A DNA stretch of 64,000 bases from Lachnospiraceae bacterium (GCA_910575035.1 CAJTDL010000023.1:1-64000), one strand, 5' to 3'; shown: positions 45,303 to 54,334, counted from the first letter of the stretch. Translations and numbers: made by a program. The notes: generated by a model not told the origin, from the sequence alone.

Positions 45303-45972
45303 AATATTGATAGCAGACGACCAGGAATTGATCCGCCAGAGCCTGCAGATCATCCTGGGGACAGAGCCAGGGTTTCAGGTATTGGATTCCGTAGAGAATG
45401 GAAAAGAGGTCATACGCTCCATACGGAGGGAGAAGCCAGATGTTATCCTGATGGACATCCGTATGCCGGAAATGGATGGCGTGGTCTGTACCCAGATCAT
45501 TAAGGAGAATTATCCCAATATAAAAATCATCATATTGACCACTTTTGATGATGACGAGTATGTGTATAATGCGCTGAAGTATGGGGCAAGCGGCTATTTG
45601 CTGAAGGGCATTCAGACAAAAGAGCTTGTGGAAGCCATCCGCAAGGTTCATCAGGGGACTTCTATGATTAACGAAGACATTACCTCAAAGGTGGTGAATA
45701 TGTTCTCCCGGATGGCGCAGACGAACCTTGCCATCCAGATTGATGAGCGGCAGACCGCAGATCTGAAGAATACAGAATGGCAGATCATATCCCTTGTGGG
45801 AAGCGGCATGTCTAACAAGGAGATCGCAGGGAAGCTGAAGCTGTCTGAGGGCACGATCCGCAACAGCTTAAGCATGATCCTAAGCAAGCTGGATCTGAGG
45901 GACAGGACCCAGCTTGCCATCTGGGCAGTGCAGACTGGGGTCGCAAATAAAGTATTTAAGGATGAGGTGTAG
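45295..45972 (+). CDS. LuxR/NarL-type response regulator
   Basis: The 225-residue regulator has a receiver domain with DD at 8-9, phospho-acceptor Asp54 (ILMDIRMPEMDG), Thr/Lys in LTTFDDDEY and LLKGIQ. The C-terminal LuxR-type helix-turn-helix (residues ~158-215) contains VGSGMSNKEIAGKLKLSEGT followed by IRNSLSMILSKL. GGAGGAG precedes ATG 45295, inside the end of the kinase gene, so the pair is translationally coupled. The likely target is the PTS/fructanase gene set downstream. Confidence 0.9.
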   Translation: MIKILIADDQELIRQSLQIILGTEPGFQVLDSVENGKEVIRSIRREKPDVILMDIRMPEMDGVVCTQIIKENYPNIKIIILTTFDDDEYVYNALKYGASGYLLKGIQTKELVEAIRKVHQGTSMINEDITSKVVNMFSRMAQTNLAIQIDERQTADLKNTEWQIISLVGSGMSNKEIAGKLKLSEGTIRNSLSMILSKLDLRDRTQLAIWAVQTGVANKVFKDEV

Positions 45973-47304
45973 ATGGAGCCAAAAAGAGATAAAAAAGTAA
46001 TTGCCATGTGTATTCTATGCGTGGCTTTGCTGGCTGGCATGTGGCTGATTTATACAGACCTGTACCAGAGGCTCCCCTTTTTCCAGGATAGGACGATTAC
46101 CATTGGCGTGTTTTCAGACAGTTATTGGGAAGTGCCAAATGGCTATTCCTACCAGATTTTAGAGGACGCCATTCAGGTATTCCGGGAGAGCCATCCGGGA
46201 GTGGAGGTGGAATATGTCAGCGGAATCATGAAGGAGGACTATTCTGAATGGCTGGCGGAGCAGCTATTGGCTGGCAGGGCGCCGGATTTGTTTTTTGTGC
46301 TGTCAGATGATTTTAATGATTTAGCGGAAATTGGGGCATTAAAGGACTTAACGCTTCTGATCGAGAAAGACAAAGGCTTCCAGAAGGAGGAGTTCTATTC
46401 CTCTGCCTATGAATATGGGCAGTACCATGGCGTCCAGTATTCTTTGCCTTACGAATGTGCGCCGAAGCTGATGTTTGTGAATAAATCCATTTTGGACAGG
46501 GAAGGGCTGGAGATACCAGACGAGAACTGGGATTGGGATCAGTTCTATGAAATCTGCCAGAAGGTCACAAGGGATACAGATGGGAATGGGATTATTGACC
46601 AGTTTGGGGTTGTGGGGTATACCTGGGAAGAGGCTTTTGAGTCCAACGGCATTAAGCTGTTTGATCAGCAGGGGAAGGAATGCTACCTGTCAGACGCCAA
46701 GGCAGAGGCTTCCCTGGTGTTTGTGGAGAAGCTGCAGGAATTAAATAATGGCTATAACGCCACGGCTAGGGATTTTGACCTGGGGAATGTGGTATTCCAG
46801 CCCATGTCCTTTTCTGAGTACAGAGCCTATAAGCCCTACCCTTTAAGCATTAAAAAATATTCCAGCTTTGAGTGGGGCTGCATCCCCATGCCGTCAGGGC
46901 CTAAGGGAGACAATATTTCTACTCTGGAGACTTTGCGGATTGCCATGAATGGGGATACCAGGCATACGGCGGATGCCTGGGAGCTAATGAAGATCCTGAC
47001 CTGTGATGAGCGGATACAATCAGAGATCTTTACTTATTCCGAAGGGGTGTCTGTGCTGAAAGAAGTCACGGAGTCTGACAAGACCCTCCAGCAGCTGATT
47101 GAAAGCTCTGTGGACAGCAGGAGCCTGAACCTGGAAATCTTAAGCGGCGCAGTGGAGAATGCAGTGGTCGCCCCTAGGTTTCGGAATTATGATGAGGCAA
47201 TGGCAGAGGTGGATAAGGCGGTCAATGACATTCTGGAAGGGAAATCCAACATCCGCATGGAACAGATTATCTGGAACCGGAAGATCAATAAATTTTTAGA
47301 ATGA
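45973..47304 (+). CDS. extracellular solute-binding protein, family 1 (second sensor, LevT/LevQ-like)
   Basis: The 443-residue protein has an N-terminal hydrophobic anchor (IAMCILCVALLAGMWLIY, residues ~10-27) without a lipobox cysteine in the usual place. An ABC-type family 1 binding fold follows: TITIGVFSDSYWEVPNGYSY, LLAGRAPDLFFVLSDDF, ENWDWDQFYEICQKV. The start codon follows the regulator stop without a gap. No permeases follow. With the gene at 42965 it gives two sugar-binding proteins flanking one kinase/regulator pair, as in streptococcal LevQRST. Confidence 0.82.
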   Translation: MEPKRDKKVIAMCILCVALLAGMWLIYTDLYQRLPFFQDRTITIGVFSDSYWEVPNGYSYQILEDAIQVFRESHPGVEVEYVSGIMKEDYSEWLAEQLLAGRAPDLFFVLSDDFNDLAEIGALKDLTLLIEKDKGFQKEEFYSSAYEYGQYHGVQYSLPYECAPKLMFVNKSILDREGLEIPDENWDWDQFYEICQKVTRDTDGNGIIDQFGVVGYTWEEAFESNGIKLFDQQGKECYLSDAKAEASLVFVEKLQELNNGYNATARDFDLGNVVFQPMSFSEYRAYKPYPLSIKKYSSFEWGCIPMPSGPKGDNISTLETLRIAMNGDTRHTADAWELMKILTCDERIQSEIFTYSEGVSVLKEVTESDKTLQQLIESSVDSRSLNLEILSGAVENAVVAPRFRNYDEAMAEVDKAVNDILEGKSNIRMEQIIWNRKINKFLE

Positions 47305-47309
47305 TGTCC

Positions 47310-47347
47310 TGTGACAAAAGTCACGGGGATTTGTGACAAATGTAATG
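47310..47347. promoter_or_regulatory. two phased operator-like dyads before the PTS operon
   Basis: TGTGACAAAAGTCACG (47310-47325) contains the perfect dyad GTGAC/GTCAC. TGTGACAAATGTAATG (47332-47347) is a second copy starting exactly 22 bp later, two helical turns. A weaker third copy (GATGACATATGTGAGA) begins at 47355. No good -35 is seen downstream, consistent with an activated promoter. The bound protein may be the adjacent response regulator; the first dyad also has CRP/FNR-like spacing. Confidence 0.5.
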
Positions 47348-47354
47348 TAAAAAA

Positions 47355-47393
47355 GATGACATATGTGAGATGAACATATGCCGTCTTTTTTTT
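47355..47393 (+). terminator. terminator between the sensor operon and the PTS operon
   Basis: CATATGT and ACATATG form a 7-bp stem with a 7-nt loop; a CCGTC segment and nine T follow. It may also act as a leader terminator for the PTS operon. Confidence 0.6.
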
Positions 47394-47448
47394 ATACTGT
47401 ACTTGAAGTTAAGGAAACATAAAAAAGCAAGGAGATGGAGGTGTAAGC

Positions 47449-47877
47449 ATGAAATATGTTGTTTTAGTCAGCCATGGTACTATGGCGCCAGGGCTGCACA
47501 ATGCGCTGTCCATGCTGGCAGGGGGAGGACGGGAGGACATTCTTTCCACAAGCCTTGAGAATGGCATGGGAGCCTCGGATTTTGCGGAGAAGGTCCGCAG
47601 CTGTATTTCCAAGGTCACGCAAGAGGATGAGATCCTGCTGTTCGGCGACCTGGTAGGGGGATCCCCGCTGACGACAGCTGCAAACGTGATTGCAGAACAG
47701 GGGCTGATGGGGCGGACTGTGATGCTGGGCGGCATGAACCTGCCCTTGGCATTAAGCGCAGTACTGATGAAAGACACGATGGATACAAAGGATTTGGTAG
47801 AGATGCTGATCCCAGAGGCGCGGGAAGAGTTAAAGACGTTCCAAATTGAAAACAATGAATCAGAGGATGAAATATAG
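47449..47877 (+). CDS. PTS mannose/fructose-family EIIA
   Basis: The 142-residue cytosolic EIIA of the mannose class has phospho-acceptor His9 in VVLVSHGTMAPG, then GDLVGGSPLTTAANVI, which is typical of ManX/LevD-type domains. It receives phosphate from HPr and passes it to EIIB. GGAGATGGAGG precedes ATG 47449. First gene of the PTS run; EIIB follows after 12 bp. The acidic C-terminal tail (ENNESEDEI) is unusual. Confidence 0.92.
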   Translation: MKYVVLVSHGTMAPGLHNALSMLAGGGREDILSTSLENGMGASDFAEKVRSCISKVTQEDEILLFGDLVGGSPLTTAANVIAEQGLMGRTVMLGGMNLPLALSAVLMKDTMDTKDLVEMLIPEAREELKTFQIENNESEDEI

Positions 47878-47889
47878 GAGGGCAAAAAA

Positions 47890-48384
47890 ATGGCAGTTTC
47901 TTTTATTCGCGTAGACGATCGTATGATCCATGGACAGACTTGTACCAGGTGGGCATTGGAATATCCCTGCGACGGCTTGATCGCAGTGAACAATGCGGCA
48001 GCAAAAAACCCGGTTTTAAAATCTGCATATAAGAGCGCAAGTGGCAAAAAGACTTTTGTATGGACATTAGATGAGTTTCAGGAAAAATGTGAGAAGGTTA
48101 TAAACAGCAAGGACAATTACTTCCTGATCACCAAGAACCCGCTGGATATGGCAGCCATTCTGGTAGGGCAGGACTTTAAGCCGGGAATTTCCACCGTAAT
48201 CATCGGGCCTTGCAATGACAGGCCAGGAACTACGAAGTTAGGAAATAACCAGTCTATTACCCAGGAAGAGGCACAGGCTCTGGAGGATATTATGAATGCT
48301 GGATATGAGGTGGAATTTGCTTTGCTGAAAGAAGAGGCAATCGGCAATTGGAAGAAATTCAGAGGACAGTTTGGGTTTAACTAA
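47890..48384 (+). CDS. PTS mannose/fructose/sorbose-family EIIB
   Basis: The 164-residue EIIB has phospho-acceptor His14 in RVDDRMIHGQTCTRW, the family signature, followed by the ligand-facing IAVNNAAAKNPVLK and ITKNPLDMAAIL. It transfers phosphate from EIIA to the incoming sugar. AGGAGGGC precedes the ATG. Being separate from EIIA (not fused as in E. coli ManX) is the Lev-type arrangement. Confidence 0.93.
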   Translation: MAVSFIRVDDRMIHGQTCTRWALEYPCDGLIAVNNAAAKNPVLKSAYKSASGKKTFVWTLDEFQEKCEKVINSKDNYFLITKNPLDMAAILVGQDFKPGISTVIIGPCNDRPGTTKLGNNQSITQEEAQALEDIMNAGYEVEFALLKEEAIGNWKKFRGQFGFN

Positions 48385-48396
48385 GGAGGGAAGAAT

Positions 48397-49230
48397 ATGG
48401 AAATCAGTTGGTTACAAGCGGCGTTAATCGGCTTGTTCGCCTGTTTGTCGAGCATGCCTGGCATGGGTGGTTCATCCATTGGTAACTATACATTGGGCAG
48501 GCCTCTGATCGGCGGTTTGGTCTGCGGCTTGATCTTAGGGGACATGACAACTGGTATTTTAGTCGGGTGTGCCATGCAGGTGGTATATATTGCATTGGTT
48601 ACCCCAGGCGGAACCGTATCCGCAGATGTCCGGGCTGTCAGCTACATCGGTATCCCGCTGGCAATGGTGGCGCTGAACAGCTACGGGTTAAGCCCGGAAT
48701 CGGCAGAAGGGGCAGCGTTGGCTACTTCCTTCGGCACCATGGTTGGTACATTAGGAACTGTATTATTCTACGGAACAGCTACCATTAACCTGGTTTGGCA
48801 GCATATGGGATGGAAAGCGGTGGAAAAGAGGCAGTATAAGAAACTATATTTAATCGATATGGGGCTCCCATGGCTTTCCCACCTTGCCTGCTCCTTTATC
48901 CCGACATTAATCATGTGTAAATTGGGAGCGGATGTGGTAGAGCTGATCAAGAACACATTGCCTATGGACGGCCTTGCAATGAAGACTTTATTTACCGTTG
49001 GCTCCCTGCTTCCCTGCGTCGGGATTGCAATCCTTTTAAAGCAGATCGTAAAGAAAGCGGCAGATTTCGTTCCGTTCCTCTTTGGCTTTGTGTTGGCAGC
49101 GTCTATGGGAATCAATCTGGTATCTGCAACGGTAGTGGCAGGCATGTTTGCCATCATCAACTATAAGATTAAGATGCTTTCTGTAAAAGGAGCAGTTGCA
49201 GTAGATGATGAGGAAGAGGAGGAAATCTGA
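48397..49230 (+). CDS. PTS mannose/fructose/sorbose-family EIIC permease
   Basis: The 277-residue membrane subunit forms the sugar channel with EIID. It starts MEISWLQAALIGLFACLSSM and contains GGLVCGLILGDMTTGILVG and TPGGTVSADVRAVSYIGIPL, typical of ManY/LevF. Multiple helices run through the whole length; the last residues (DDEEEEEI) are cytosolic and acidic. EIID starts one base after its stop. Confidence 0.92.
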   Translation: MEISWLQAALIGLFACLSSMPGMGGSSIGNYTLGRPLIGGLVCGLILGDMTTGILVGCAMQVVYIALVTPGGTVSADVRAVSYIGIPLAMVALNSYGLSPESAEGAALATSFGTMVGTLGTVLFYGTATINLVWQHMGWKAVEKRQYKKLYLIDMGLPWLSHLACSFIPTLIMCKLGADVVELIKNTLPMDGLAMKTLFTVGSLLPCVGIAILLKQIVKKAADFVPFLFGFVLAASMGINLVSATVVAGMFAIINYKIKMLSVKGAVAVDDEEEEEI

Positions 49231-49231
49231 T

Positions 49232-50065
49232 ATGGAAAAGAAATTATCGAAGAAAGCCTTATTGAAATCTTTCCATAACTGGTATTATGGGCATCTGACA
49301 TGTTTTTCCCAGGAACATATGCAGACCTTCGGGTATCTGTGCGCCATGCTTCCCCTGGTAGAAGAACTGTATGACAATGAAGACGAGAAAGCAAAGGCAA
49401 TGAATACATATACCGCGTTCTTCAATACAGAGCCGCAGCTTGGGACGGTTGTGGTTGGTATGACAGCCGGTTTGGAAGAAGCTAGGGCAAATGGCCAGGA
49501 TGATGTGGATGACGAGACGATCAACGGCTTGCGCGCAGGCCTTATGGGCCCGGTTGCGGGAATCGGCGACTCCCTGGTAGTTGGTACCGTGATCCCAATC
49601 CTATTGGGGATCGCCATGGGTATGTCTGGCGGCGGCTCGCCACTGGGCGCAATTTTCTACATTATCGTATGGAACTTATTTGCATACTTTGGCATGAAAT
49701 TCTTATACTTCAAAGGCTATAACCTGGGCGCAAAGGCAGTGGAATTTTTGATCGGCGCACAGGGTGAGGCAATCAGGGATTCCGTGGGAATCCTGGGCGG
49801 CATTGTTATTGGCGCAGTATCCGCCACATGGGTAAGTGTAAAGACGTCCTTTACTTTGCTCAACGAGGCAGGGGAGCCTTACCTGGAACTGCAGAGCAAG
49901 TTGGATGAAGTATTCCCAGGCCTTTTGACCGCAGTATTTATTATTATCTGCTGGGCGTTAATGGCCAAAAAGAAAATGTCCCCCATCAAGGTAATGCTGT
50001 TATTGGTAGTGGTTGCATTTGTGGGTGTATTTGTAGGGTTCTTTAACCCAGGATTGTCATATTAA
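49232..50065 (+). CDS. PTS mannose/fructose/sorbose-family EIID
   Basis: The 277-residue EIID starts MEKKLSKKALLKSFHNWYYG, with GLRAGLMGPVAGIGDSLVVG around residue 90-110, a hallmark of ManZ/LevG. Membrane segments lie in the C-terminal half (ILLGIAMGMSGGGSPLGAIF; LLTAVFIIICWALMA; VMLLLVVVAFVGVFVG). GAGGAGG within the end of EIIC serves as ribosome site. It completes a full four-subunit transporter. Confidence 0.93.
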   Translation: MEKKLSKKALLKSFHNWYYGHLTCFSQEHMQTFGYLCAMLPLVEELYDNEDEKAKAMNTYTAFFNTEPQLGTVVVGMTAGLEEARANGQDDVDDETINGLRAGLMGPVAGIGDSLVVGTVIPILLGIAMGMSGGGSPLGAIFYIIVWNLFAYFGMKFLYFKGYNLGAKAVEFLIGAQGEAIRDSVGILGGIVIGAVSATWVSVKTSFTLLNEAGEPYLELQSKLDEVFPGLLTAVFIIICWALMAKKKMSPIKVMLLLVVVAFVGVFVGFFNPGLSY

Positions 50066-50173
50066 AAAGAGGTCTGCAATACAGAAAAGTTTTTCAATGC
50101 AAAATTGGCATGATTAAGAAGCAGTATGCCAATCCTAAGAGTTTATGGCAAAAATAAAGGAGGTAATGTTTTT

Positions 50174-50455
50174 ATGAATGCTGCAGAGAAAAAAAGGCTG
50201 TCTAAGGAAGCGGAATTACAGTTGGCAGCGCTGAAGATCATTAACCGGTGGAAGACAATAGCCCTCGCCCTGTCTGCAATGGGCGTAGCCCTCACTTATG
50301 CGGGCCTGGCGGGCACAGCCCCAAATCTGCCTCTCAGCATTCTGGGCATTGCCTCCATACTGATTGGCGCAGCTGGCGCAATCGTATTGAATTTAGGGCT
50401 GAGGAATGGCAGAAGGAATGTGGAGAAAATGCTGGACGCCATAGGCCGTGCCTGA
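50174..50455 (+). CDS. small two-helix membrane protein, function unknown
   Basis: The 93-residue protein starts at ATG 50174, nine bases after AAAGGAGGT. A charged N-terminus (AEKKRLSKEAELQLAALKII) is followed by two helices, TIALALSAMGVALTYAGLA and LSILGIASILIGAAGAIVLN, and a basic C-terminus (LRNGRRNVEK). Not recognised. Its place just after EIID suggests a PTS accessory protein, comparable in position (not in sequence) to the small extra proteins of mannose-PTS operons. Confidence 0.7.
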   Translation: MNAAEKKRLSKEAELQLAALKIINRWKTIALALSAMGVALTYAGLAGTAPNLPLSILGIASILIGAAGAIVLNLGLRNGRRNVEKMLDAIGRA

Positions 50456-50496
50456 GCGCCGCCATAAGGCTTCCTGGCGGTTTGGAAAGTTTGCCT

Positions 50497-50635
50497 GCAG
50501 TGGGAGGGGAGAGGCCCTTAGAGGACAGGCTACACCGGGATTGTGCAAAATAAAAGCCCTCACGTATCAAATCCCGTAAGTTAAGAATATATTACTCCAA
50601 CTTATGTCCTTTAAGGGCCTCTCTTCTTCCAATGC
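50497..50635. repeat. 30-bp-arm inverted repeat downstream of the PTS subunits
   Basis: GCAGTGGGAGGGGAGAGG.. (50497-50526) is complementary to 50606-50635 at about 26 of 30 positions. The core GAGAGGCCCTTAGAGGAC versus GTCCTTTAAGGGCCTCTC has one mismatch. The 79-nt centre is AT-rich and non-coding. It may be a processing or termination structure or a MITE-like remnant. Confidence 0.7.
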
Positions 50636-50683
50636 GAGAGCAGCTGGCAGAGGAAAATAAATTCACACACATCTGAATCCGGT

Positions 50684-50816
50684 GGCACGTTCATAATTAG
50701 CAATCTGCGGCTGTGTTGCTGCCTGTCAACGTAGTCCCCTTGCTACGAACCTCCTTCTTTGTGTTTATAGAAGACTGGCAGAACCAGCAATACAGTTTGC
50801 TAATTATGAGCGTGCC
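50684..50816. repeat. 133-bp MITE-like element with 20-bp terminal inverted repeats
   Basis: GGCACGTTCATAATTAGCAA (50684-50703) and TTGCTAATTATGAGCGTGCC (50797-50816) are inverted copies with one mismatch. The interior has no gene. No target duplication is visible, and only one copy is in the window. With the preceding repeat it separates the EII genes from the HAD-HPr-EI genes. Confidence 0.7.
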
Positions 50817-50889
50817 GCTATACCCGTAATGAGACTAGGACTGCAAGCTTTTTTCTTGTTTGCAAACTTATTATATGAGGAGTTATGAT

Positions 50890-51702
50890 ATGGAATTTAA
50901 ACTGATTGCTGTAGATATAGATGGTACTCTCCTGAACAATGAAAAAAAGCTGCTGCCCCAGGTTAAGGAGAGCCTGAAACGGGCAGAGGAAATGGGGATA
51001 CAGATTGCCTTGGTGTCGGGCCGGATGCCCTCCGGGGTAGAGGTTATTGAAAAAGCATTGGGGATAAGATGTATCAAAGTATGCAATGCAGGGACTTATA
51101 TCCTAAAAGGGGAAACATGCATTGGGGCGGAATATATGCCAAACAGTGTCTTGCGGGGGGTATCCCAGGAGATAGCAGAAAAAAACAAGCTTCCCCTGTG
51201 GATTTTCAGAGAAAAAGAATGGTTTGTGACAGGCATGGATGAGTTTATCCGAAAGGAAATTGGCTATGTTTCTTATCGGCCAAAGATTGTGGATGCCCAG
51301 AAGCTGGCGAGCCAATGGGAGCAGTCAGGGCAAAGGCCGAATAAGCTGCTTGTGGCGGCAGATAAAGAGAAAATAGATGAGATCCACCAGGAGTTGGAAG
51401 GATGGGCATGGCCAGAGATTGACATGGCGCGTTCTGCGGATGTGTTCCTTGAGATTTTCCCCAAAGGGGTGAATAAGGGGAAGGCATTGAAGGCAATCTG
51501 TAGGGAAATGGAGATCCATCCCAGCCAGGTGATTGCCTTTGGGGATCATGAGCTGGATATCCCGCTGATTGAAGCGGCAGGGGTAGGAGTGGCAATGGGG
51601 AATGCGATTTCGGCACTGAAGGAAAAGGCGGATTTTGTGACGAAAACGAACGATGAGGCAGGGATTGCCTTTGCATTAGAGCGTTTTTTAAAGGATAGAT
51701 AA
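50890..51702 (+). CDS. HAD-superfamily sugar-phosphate phosphatase (Cof-type)
   Basis: The 270-residue HAD IIB hydrolase has the nucleophile motif VDIDGTLLNN at residues ~8-17, motif II VSGRMP, a cap domain, the Lys in NKGKALKAI, and motif IV FGDHELDIPLIEAAG, typical of Cof/YbdK-type phosphatases. ATG 50890 follows GAGGAG and starts the domain directly. Encoded between PTS EII genes and HPr/EI, it may relieve sugar-phosphate build-up, which is inference from context. Confidence 0.87.
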   Translation: MEFKLIAVDIDGTLLNNEKKLLPQVKESLKRAEEMGIQIALVSGRMPSGVEVIEKALGIRCIKVCNAGTYILKGETCIGAEYMPNSVLRGVSQEIAEKNKLPLWIFREKEWFVTGMDEFIRKEIGYVSYRPKIVDAQKLASQWEQSGQRPNKLLVAADKEKIDEIHQELEGWAWPEIDMARSADVFLEIFPKGVNKGKALKAICREMEIHPSQVIAFGDHELDIPLIEAAGVGVAMGNAISALKEKADFVTKTNDEAGIAFALERFLKDR

Positions 51703-51777
51703 ACAGCAGGGGCTGTTTTGGCATTTAGATTTTTTAGAAAAAGGCAAGGGATAAGGTAAAAGAAAGGAGAAAAGGTT

Positions 51778-52035
51778 ATGGTAAAAATAACATTTAAAGT
51801 TAATGATGAAATGGGGTTACATGCAAGGCCTGCAGGAATGTTGGTAAAGGAAGCGGCAAAATGTACAAGCAAGGTTACGATCCAAAAGGGGGAGAAGACA
51901 GGGGATGCGAAGCGCATTTTTAATGTGATGTCGCTTTCCATTAAGGCGAATGAAGAGGTTATATTGCTTGTAGAAGGGGAAAAAGAAGAGGAAGAAGCAG
52001 CGGTATTGGAGGCATTCGTAAAAGAGAATATTTAA
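51778..52035 (+). CDS. ptsH: HPr-like phosphocarrier with Arg at the Ser46 position
   Basis: The 85-residue HPr-fold protein carries phosphate from enzyme I to EIIA. Active-site His15 is intact in GLHARPAG and aligns without gaps with B. subtilis HPr. The regulatory serine that HPr kinase modifies (Ser46, in KSIMGVMSL) is replaced: here the segment reads KRIFNVMSL with Arg46. The protein should transport phosphate but cannot be switched by phosphorylation at 46 or act with CcpA through it (inference). AGAAAGGAG precedes ATG 51778; enzyme I follows after 12 bp. Confidence 0.92.
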   Translation: MVKITFKVNDEMGLHARPAGMLVKEAAKCTSKVTIQKGEKTGDAKRIFNVMSLSIKANEEVILLVEGEKEEEEAAVLEAFVKENI

Positions 52036-52047
52036 GGGAGAGAGTGG

Positions 52048-53682
52048 ATGGAAAAGGCAACGGGAAAATCAATTTTTAAGGGAATTGCCATTGGCAGGAT
52101 CTTGTTTTACCAGAAAGGGGAACAGCAGGTAAAGCGGGTAAAGGTTGAGGATACAGAAGCAGAGCTGAAACGTTACGAGCAGGCGACAGAGATTGCAGTT
52201 GGGCAGTTAAATGAATTATACCAAAATGCAGTAAAGGAAGTTGGGGAGACAAATGCGGCTGTATTTGAAGTCCATGCCATTATGGTGCAGGATGGGGACT
52301 ATGTGGATTCTATACGGAATATTATTGAGACCCAACAGGTAAATGCAGAATTCGCAGTTGCAACCACAGGGGATAATTTTTCAAAAATGTTCTCTGAGAT
52401 GGATGATGAATACTTTAAGGCAAGGGCGGCAGACGTAAAAGACATTTCGGAACGGATCGTAAATATTCTGTCTGGAGTGGAAAACAGCGGGGATATAGGG
52501 GATGAGCCAGTGATTGTGGTGGCGGAAGACCTGGCGCCCAGCGAGACCGTCCAAATGGACAAGGAGAAATTACTGGCCTTTGTGACGCGGCTTGGGTCAT
52601 CCAATTCCCATACAGCTATTTTGGCAAGGACAATGAATATTCCTGCGCTGATCGAAGTGGAGATCAAAGAAGAATGGAATGGGAAGCTGGCTATTGTGGA
52701 TGGGTATTCCGGGACATTTTATATTGAGCCGGAGGAGGAAATCCTGGCACAGATGAAAGAACGCCAGGACGAAGACATAAGGAATCGGAAATTGCTCCAA
52801 CAGCTGAAAGGGAAAGAGGACATTACCCTGGATGGCAAGAAAATTAAATTATATGCGAATATTGGCGGCGTGAAGGATGTGGCAAGCGTCCTGGCCAATG
52901 ATGCGGCGGGGATTGGCCTGTTTCGGAGTGAGTTCCTGTATCTGGAGGCAGACGACTATCCCAGTGAGGAAAGCCAGTTTTTGGTTTACAAAAAAGTGGC
53001 GGAGAATATGGCTGGCAAAAAAGTGATTGTGCGGACCCTGGATATTGGCGCTGACAAGCAGGCAGATTATTTCCAGTTAGGGCATGAGGATAACCCAGCT
53101 ATGGGCTACCGCGCCATCCGCATCTGCCTGGATCGGGTAGATATTTTCAAAACCCAGCTGCGCGCCTTATTCCGCGCAAGCGCATTTGGAAACATTGCCA
53201 TTATGTATCCTATGATCATTTCCGTGAATGAAGTGAAAAAAATCAAGGAAATCGTAGAGTTGGTGAAAAAGGAATTGGACGTCCAGGAAGTCCCCTATGG
53301 AAATGTAGAGCAGGGAATCATGATCGAAACCCCTGCCGCCGTTATGATCAGCGACCTGCTGGCGCAGGAAGTGGATTTCTTCAGTATCGGGACAAATGAC
53401 CTGACCCAGTATACATTGGCTATCGACAGGCAAAACAGTAAACTGGACAATATTTACGATTCCCACCATCCCGCCGTGCTGCGCATGATTCAAAAGACCA
53501 TTGAAAATGGCCATAAACACGGCTGCTGGGTAGGCATTTGCGGAGAGCTTGGCGCAGACCCAACCTTAACCCAGGCCTTCCTCAACATGGGAATCGATGA
53601 GCTGTCCGTATCGCCCACCTTTGTCCTTCCCATCCGTAAAAACATCAGGGAGATGAAGGTGAACGGGGCTCCTGAACTGTAA
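52048..53682 (+). CDS. ptsI: PTS enzyme I (phosphoenolpyruvate-protein phosphotransferase)
   Basis: It starts the PTS chain by taking phosphate from PEP and passing it to HPr. The 544-residue product has the phospho-His domain with [17 protein letters not shown], the PEP-binding barrel with [33 protein letters not shown], and [16 protein letters not shown], and the C-terminal [20 protein letters not shown] and [10 protein letters not shown]. It is slightly shorter than typical enzyme I (~570). Forms an ptsHI pair with the HPr upstream. Confidence 0.95.
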   Translation: MEKATGKSIFKGIAIGRILFYQKGEQQVKRVKVEDTEAELKRYEQATEIAVGQLNELYQNAVKEVGETNAAVFEVHAIMVQDGDYVDSIRNIIETQQVNAEFAVATTGDNFSKMFSEMDDEYFKARAADVKDISERIVNILSGVENSGDIGDEPVIVVAEDLAPSETVQMDKEKLLAFVTRLGSSNSHTAILARTMNIPALIEVEIKEEWNGKLAIVDGYSGTFYIEPEEEILAQMKERQDEDIRNRKLLQQLKGKEDITLDGKKIKLYANIGGVKDVASVLANDAAGIGLFRSEFLYLEADDYPSEESQFLVYKKVAENMAGKKVIVRTLDIGADKQADYFQLGHEDNPAMGYRAIRICLDRVDIFKTQLRALFRASAFGNIAIMYPMIISVNEVKKIKEIVELVKKELDVQEVPYGNVEQGIMIETPAAVMISDLLAQEVDFFSIGTNDLTQYTLAIDRQNSKLDNIYDSHHPAVLRMIQKTIENGHKHGCWVGICGELGADPTLTQAFLNMGIDELSVSPTFVLPIRKNIREMKVNGAPEL

Positions 53683-53723
53683 AATACAAACTTCATGCGT
53701 TTCCAAGAAGGGAAGGTGTCAAT

Positions 53724-54272
53724 ATGGGAAGTATATGGCATGACATACGGGAAGACAGAATCTTCCCCACAGATTTTATCGCAGTAGTAGAAATCTCAAA
53801 AGGAAGTAAGAAAAAATATGAGCTGGATAAAGAAACGGGCCAGATTATCCTGGACAGAATCTTATATACATCTACCCATTACCCCATGAATTACGGTTTC
53901 ATACCAAGAACCCTGGGTGATGACGGAGATCCCTTGGATGTTCTCGTAATGTGTTCTGAGCCGCTGGAGCCTTTGACCTTAACAAGGTGCTACCCCATCG
54001 GCGTAATGAAAATGCTGGACGGTGATGCTGGAGATGAAAAGATCATTGCCATCCCCTGGGCAGACCCAACCTATGAGATGTATACGGACATTTCAGAATT
54101 GCCGAAGCACATTTTCGATGAGATACATCATTTTTTTTCCGTATACAAAGACTTGGAAGGAAAGAAGATTACCGTAGGCGATTTCGAAGGCGCGGTAGGA
54201 GCTATTGCTGTCATCGAGGATTGCATTGAGCGGTACAAAAAGAAATTCGGGAACCAATCCCAAAAAAAATAA
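53724..54272 (+). CDS. ppa: inorganic pyrophosphatase, family I
   Basis: It hydrolyses pyrophosphate to phosphate in the cytosol. The 182-residue product has the signature [10 protein letters not shown] with metal-binding Asp residues, preceded by [12 protein letters not shown] and followed by [15 protein letters not shown] and [22 protein letters not shown] precedes the ATG. It lies 41 bp after ptsI and 62 bp before the fructanase; whether it is co-transcribed with the PTS genes is unclear. A small AATCCGC/GCGGATT hairpin (54289-54306) follows. Confidence 0.94.
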   Translation: MGSIWHDIREDRIFPTDFIAVVEISKGSKKKYELDKETGQIILDRILYTSTHYPMNYGFIPRTLGDDGDPLDVLVMCSEPLEPLTLTRCYPIGVMKMLDGDAGDEKIIAIPWADPTYEMYTDISELPKHIFDEIHHFFSVYKDLEGKKITVGDFEGAVGAIAVIEDCIERYKKKFGNQSQKK

Positions 54273-54334
54273 GGGAGTTTTCCATATGAATCCGCAAAGG
54301 CGGATTTGCGCAAAAGTATGAAAGGAGAGAGAAG

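Noticed and set aside
42965-47304. ABC sugar importer operon
   Set aside because: Both binding proteins are membrane-anchored and enclose a kinase/regulator pair; no permease or ATPase genes are present.
50684-50816. target-site duplication for the 133-bp element
   Set aside because: The flanking bases (GAATCCGGT and GCTATACCC) do not match, so transposition is not proven for this copy.
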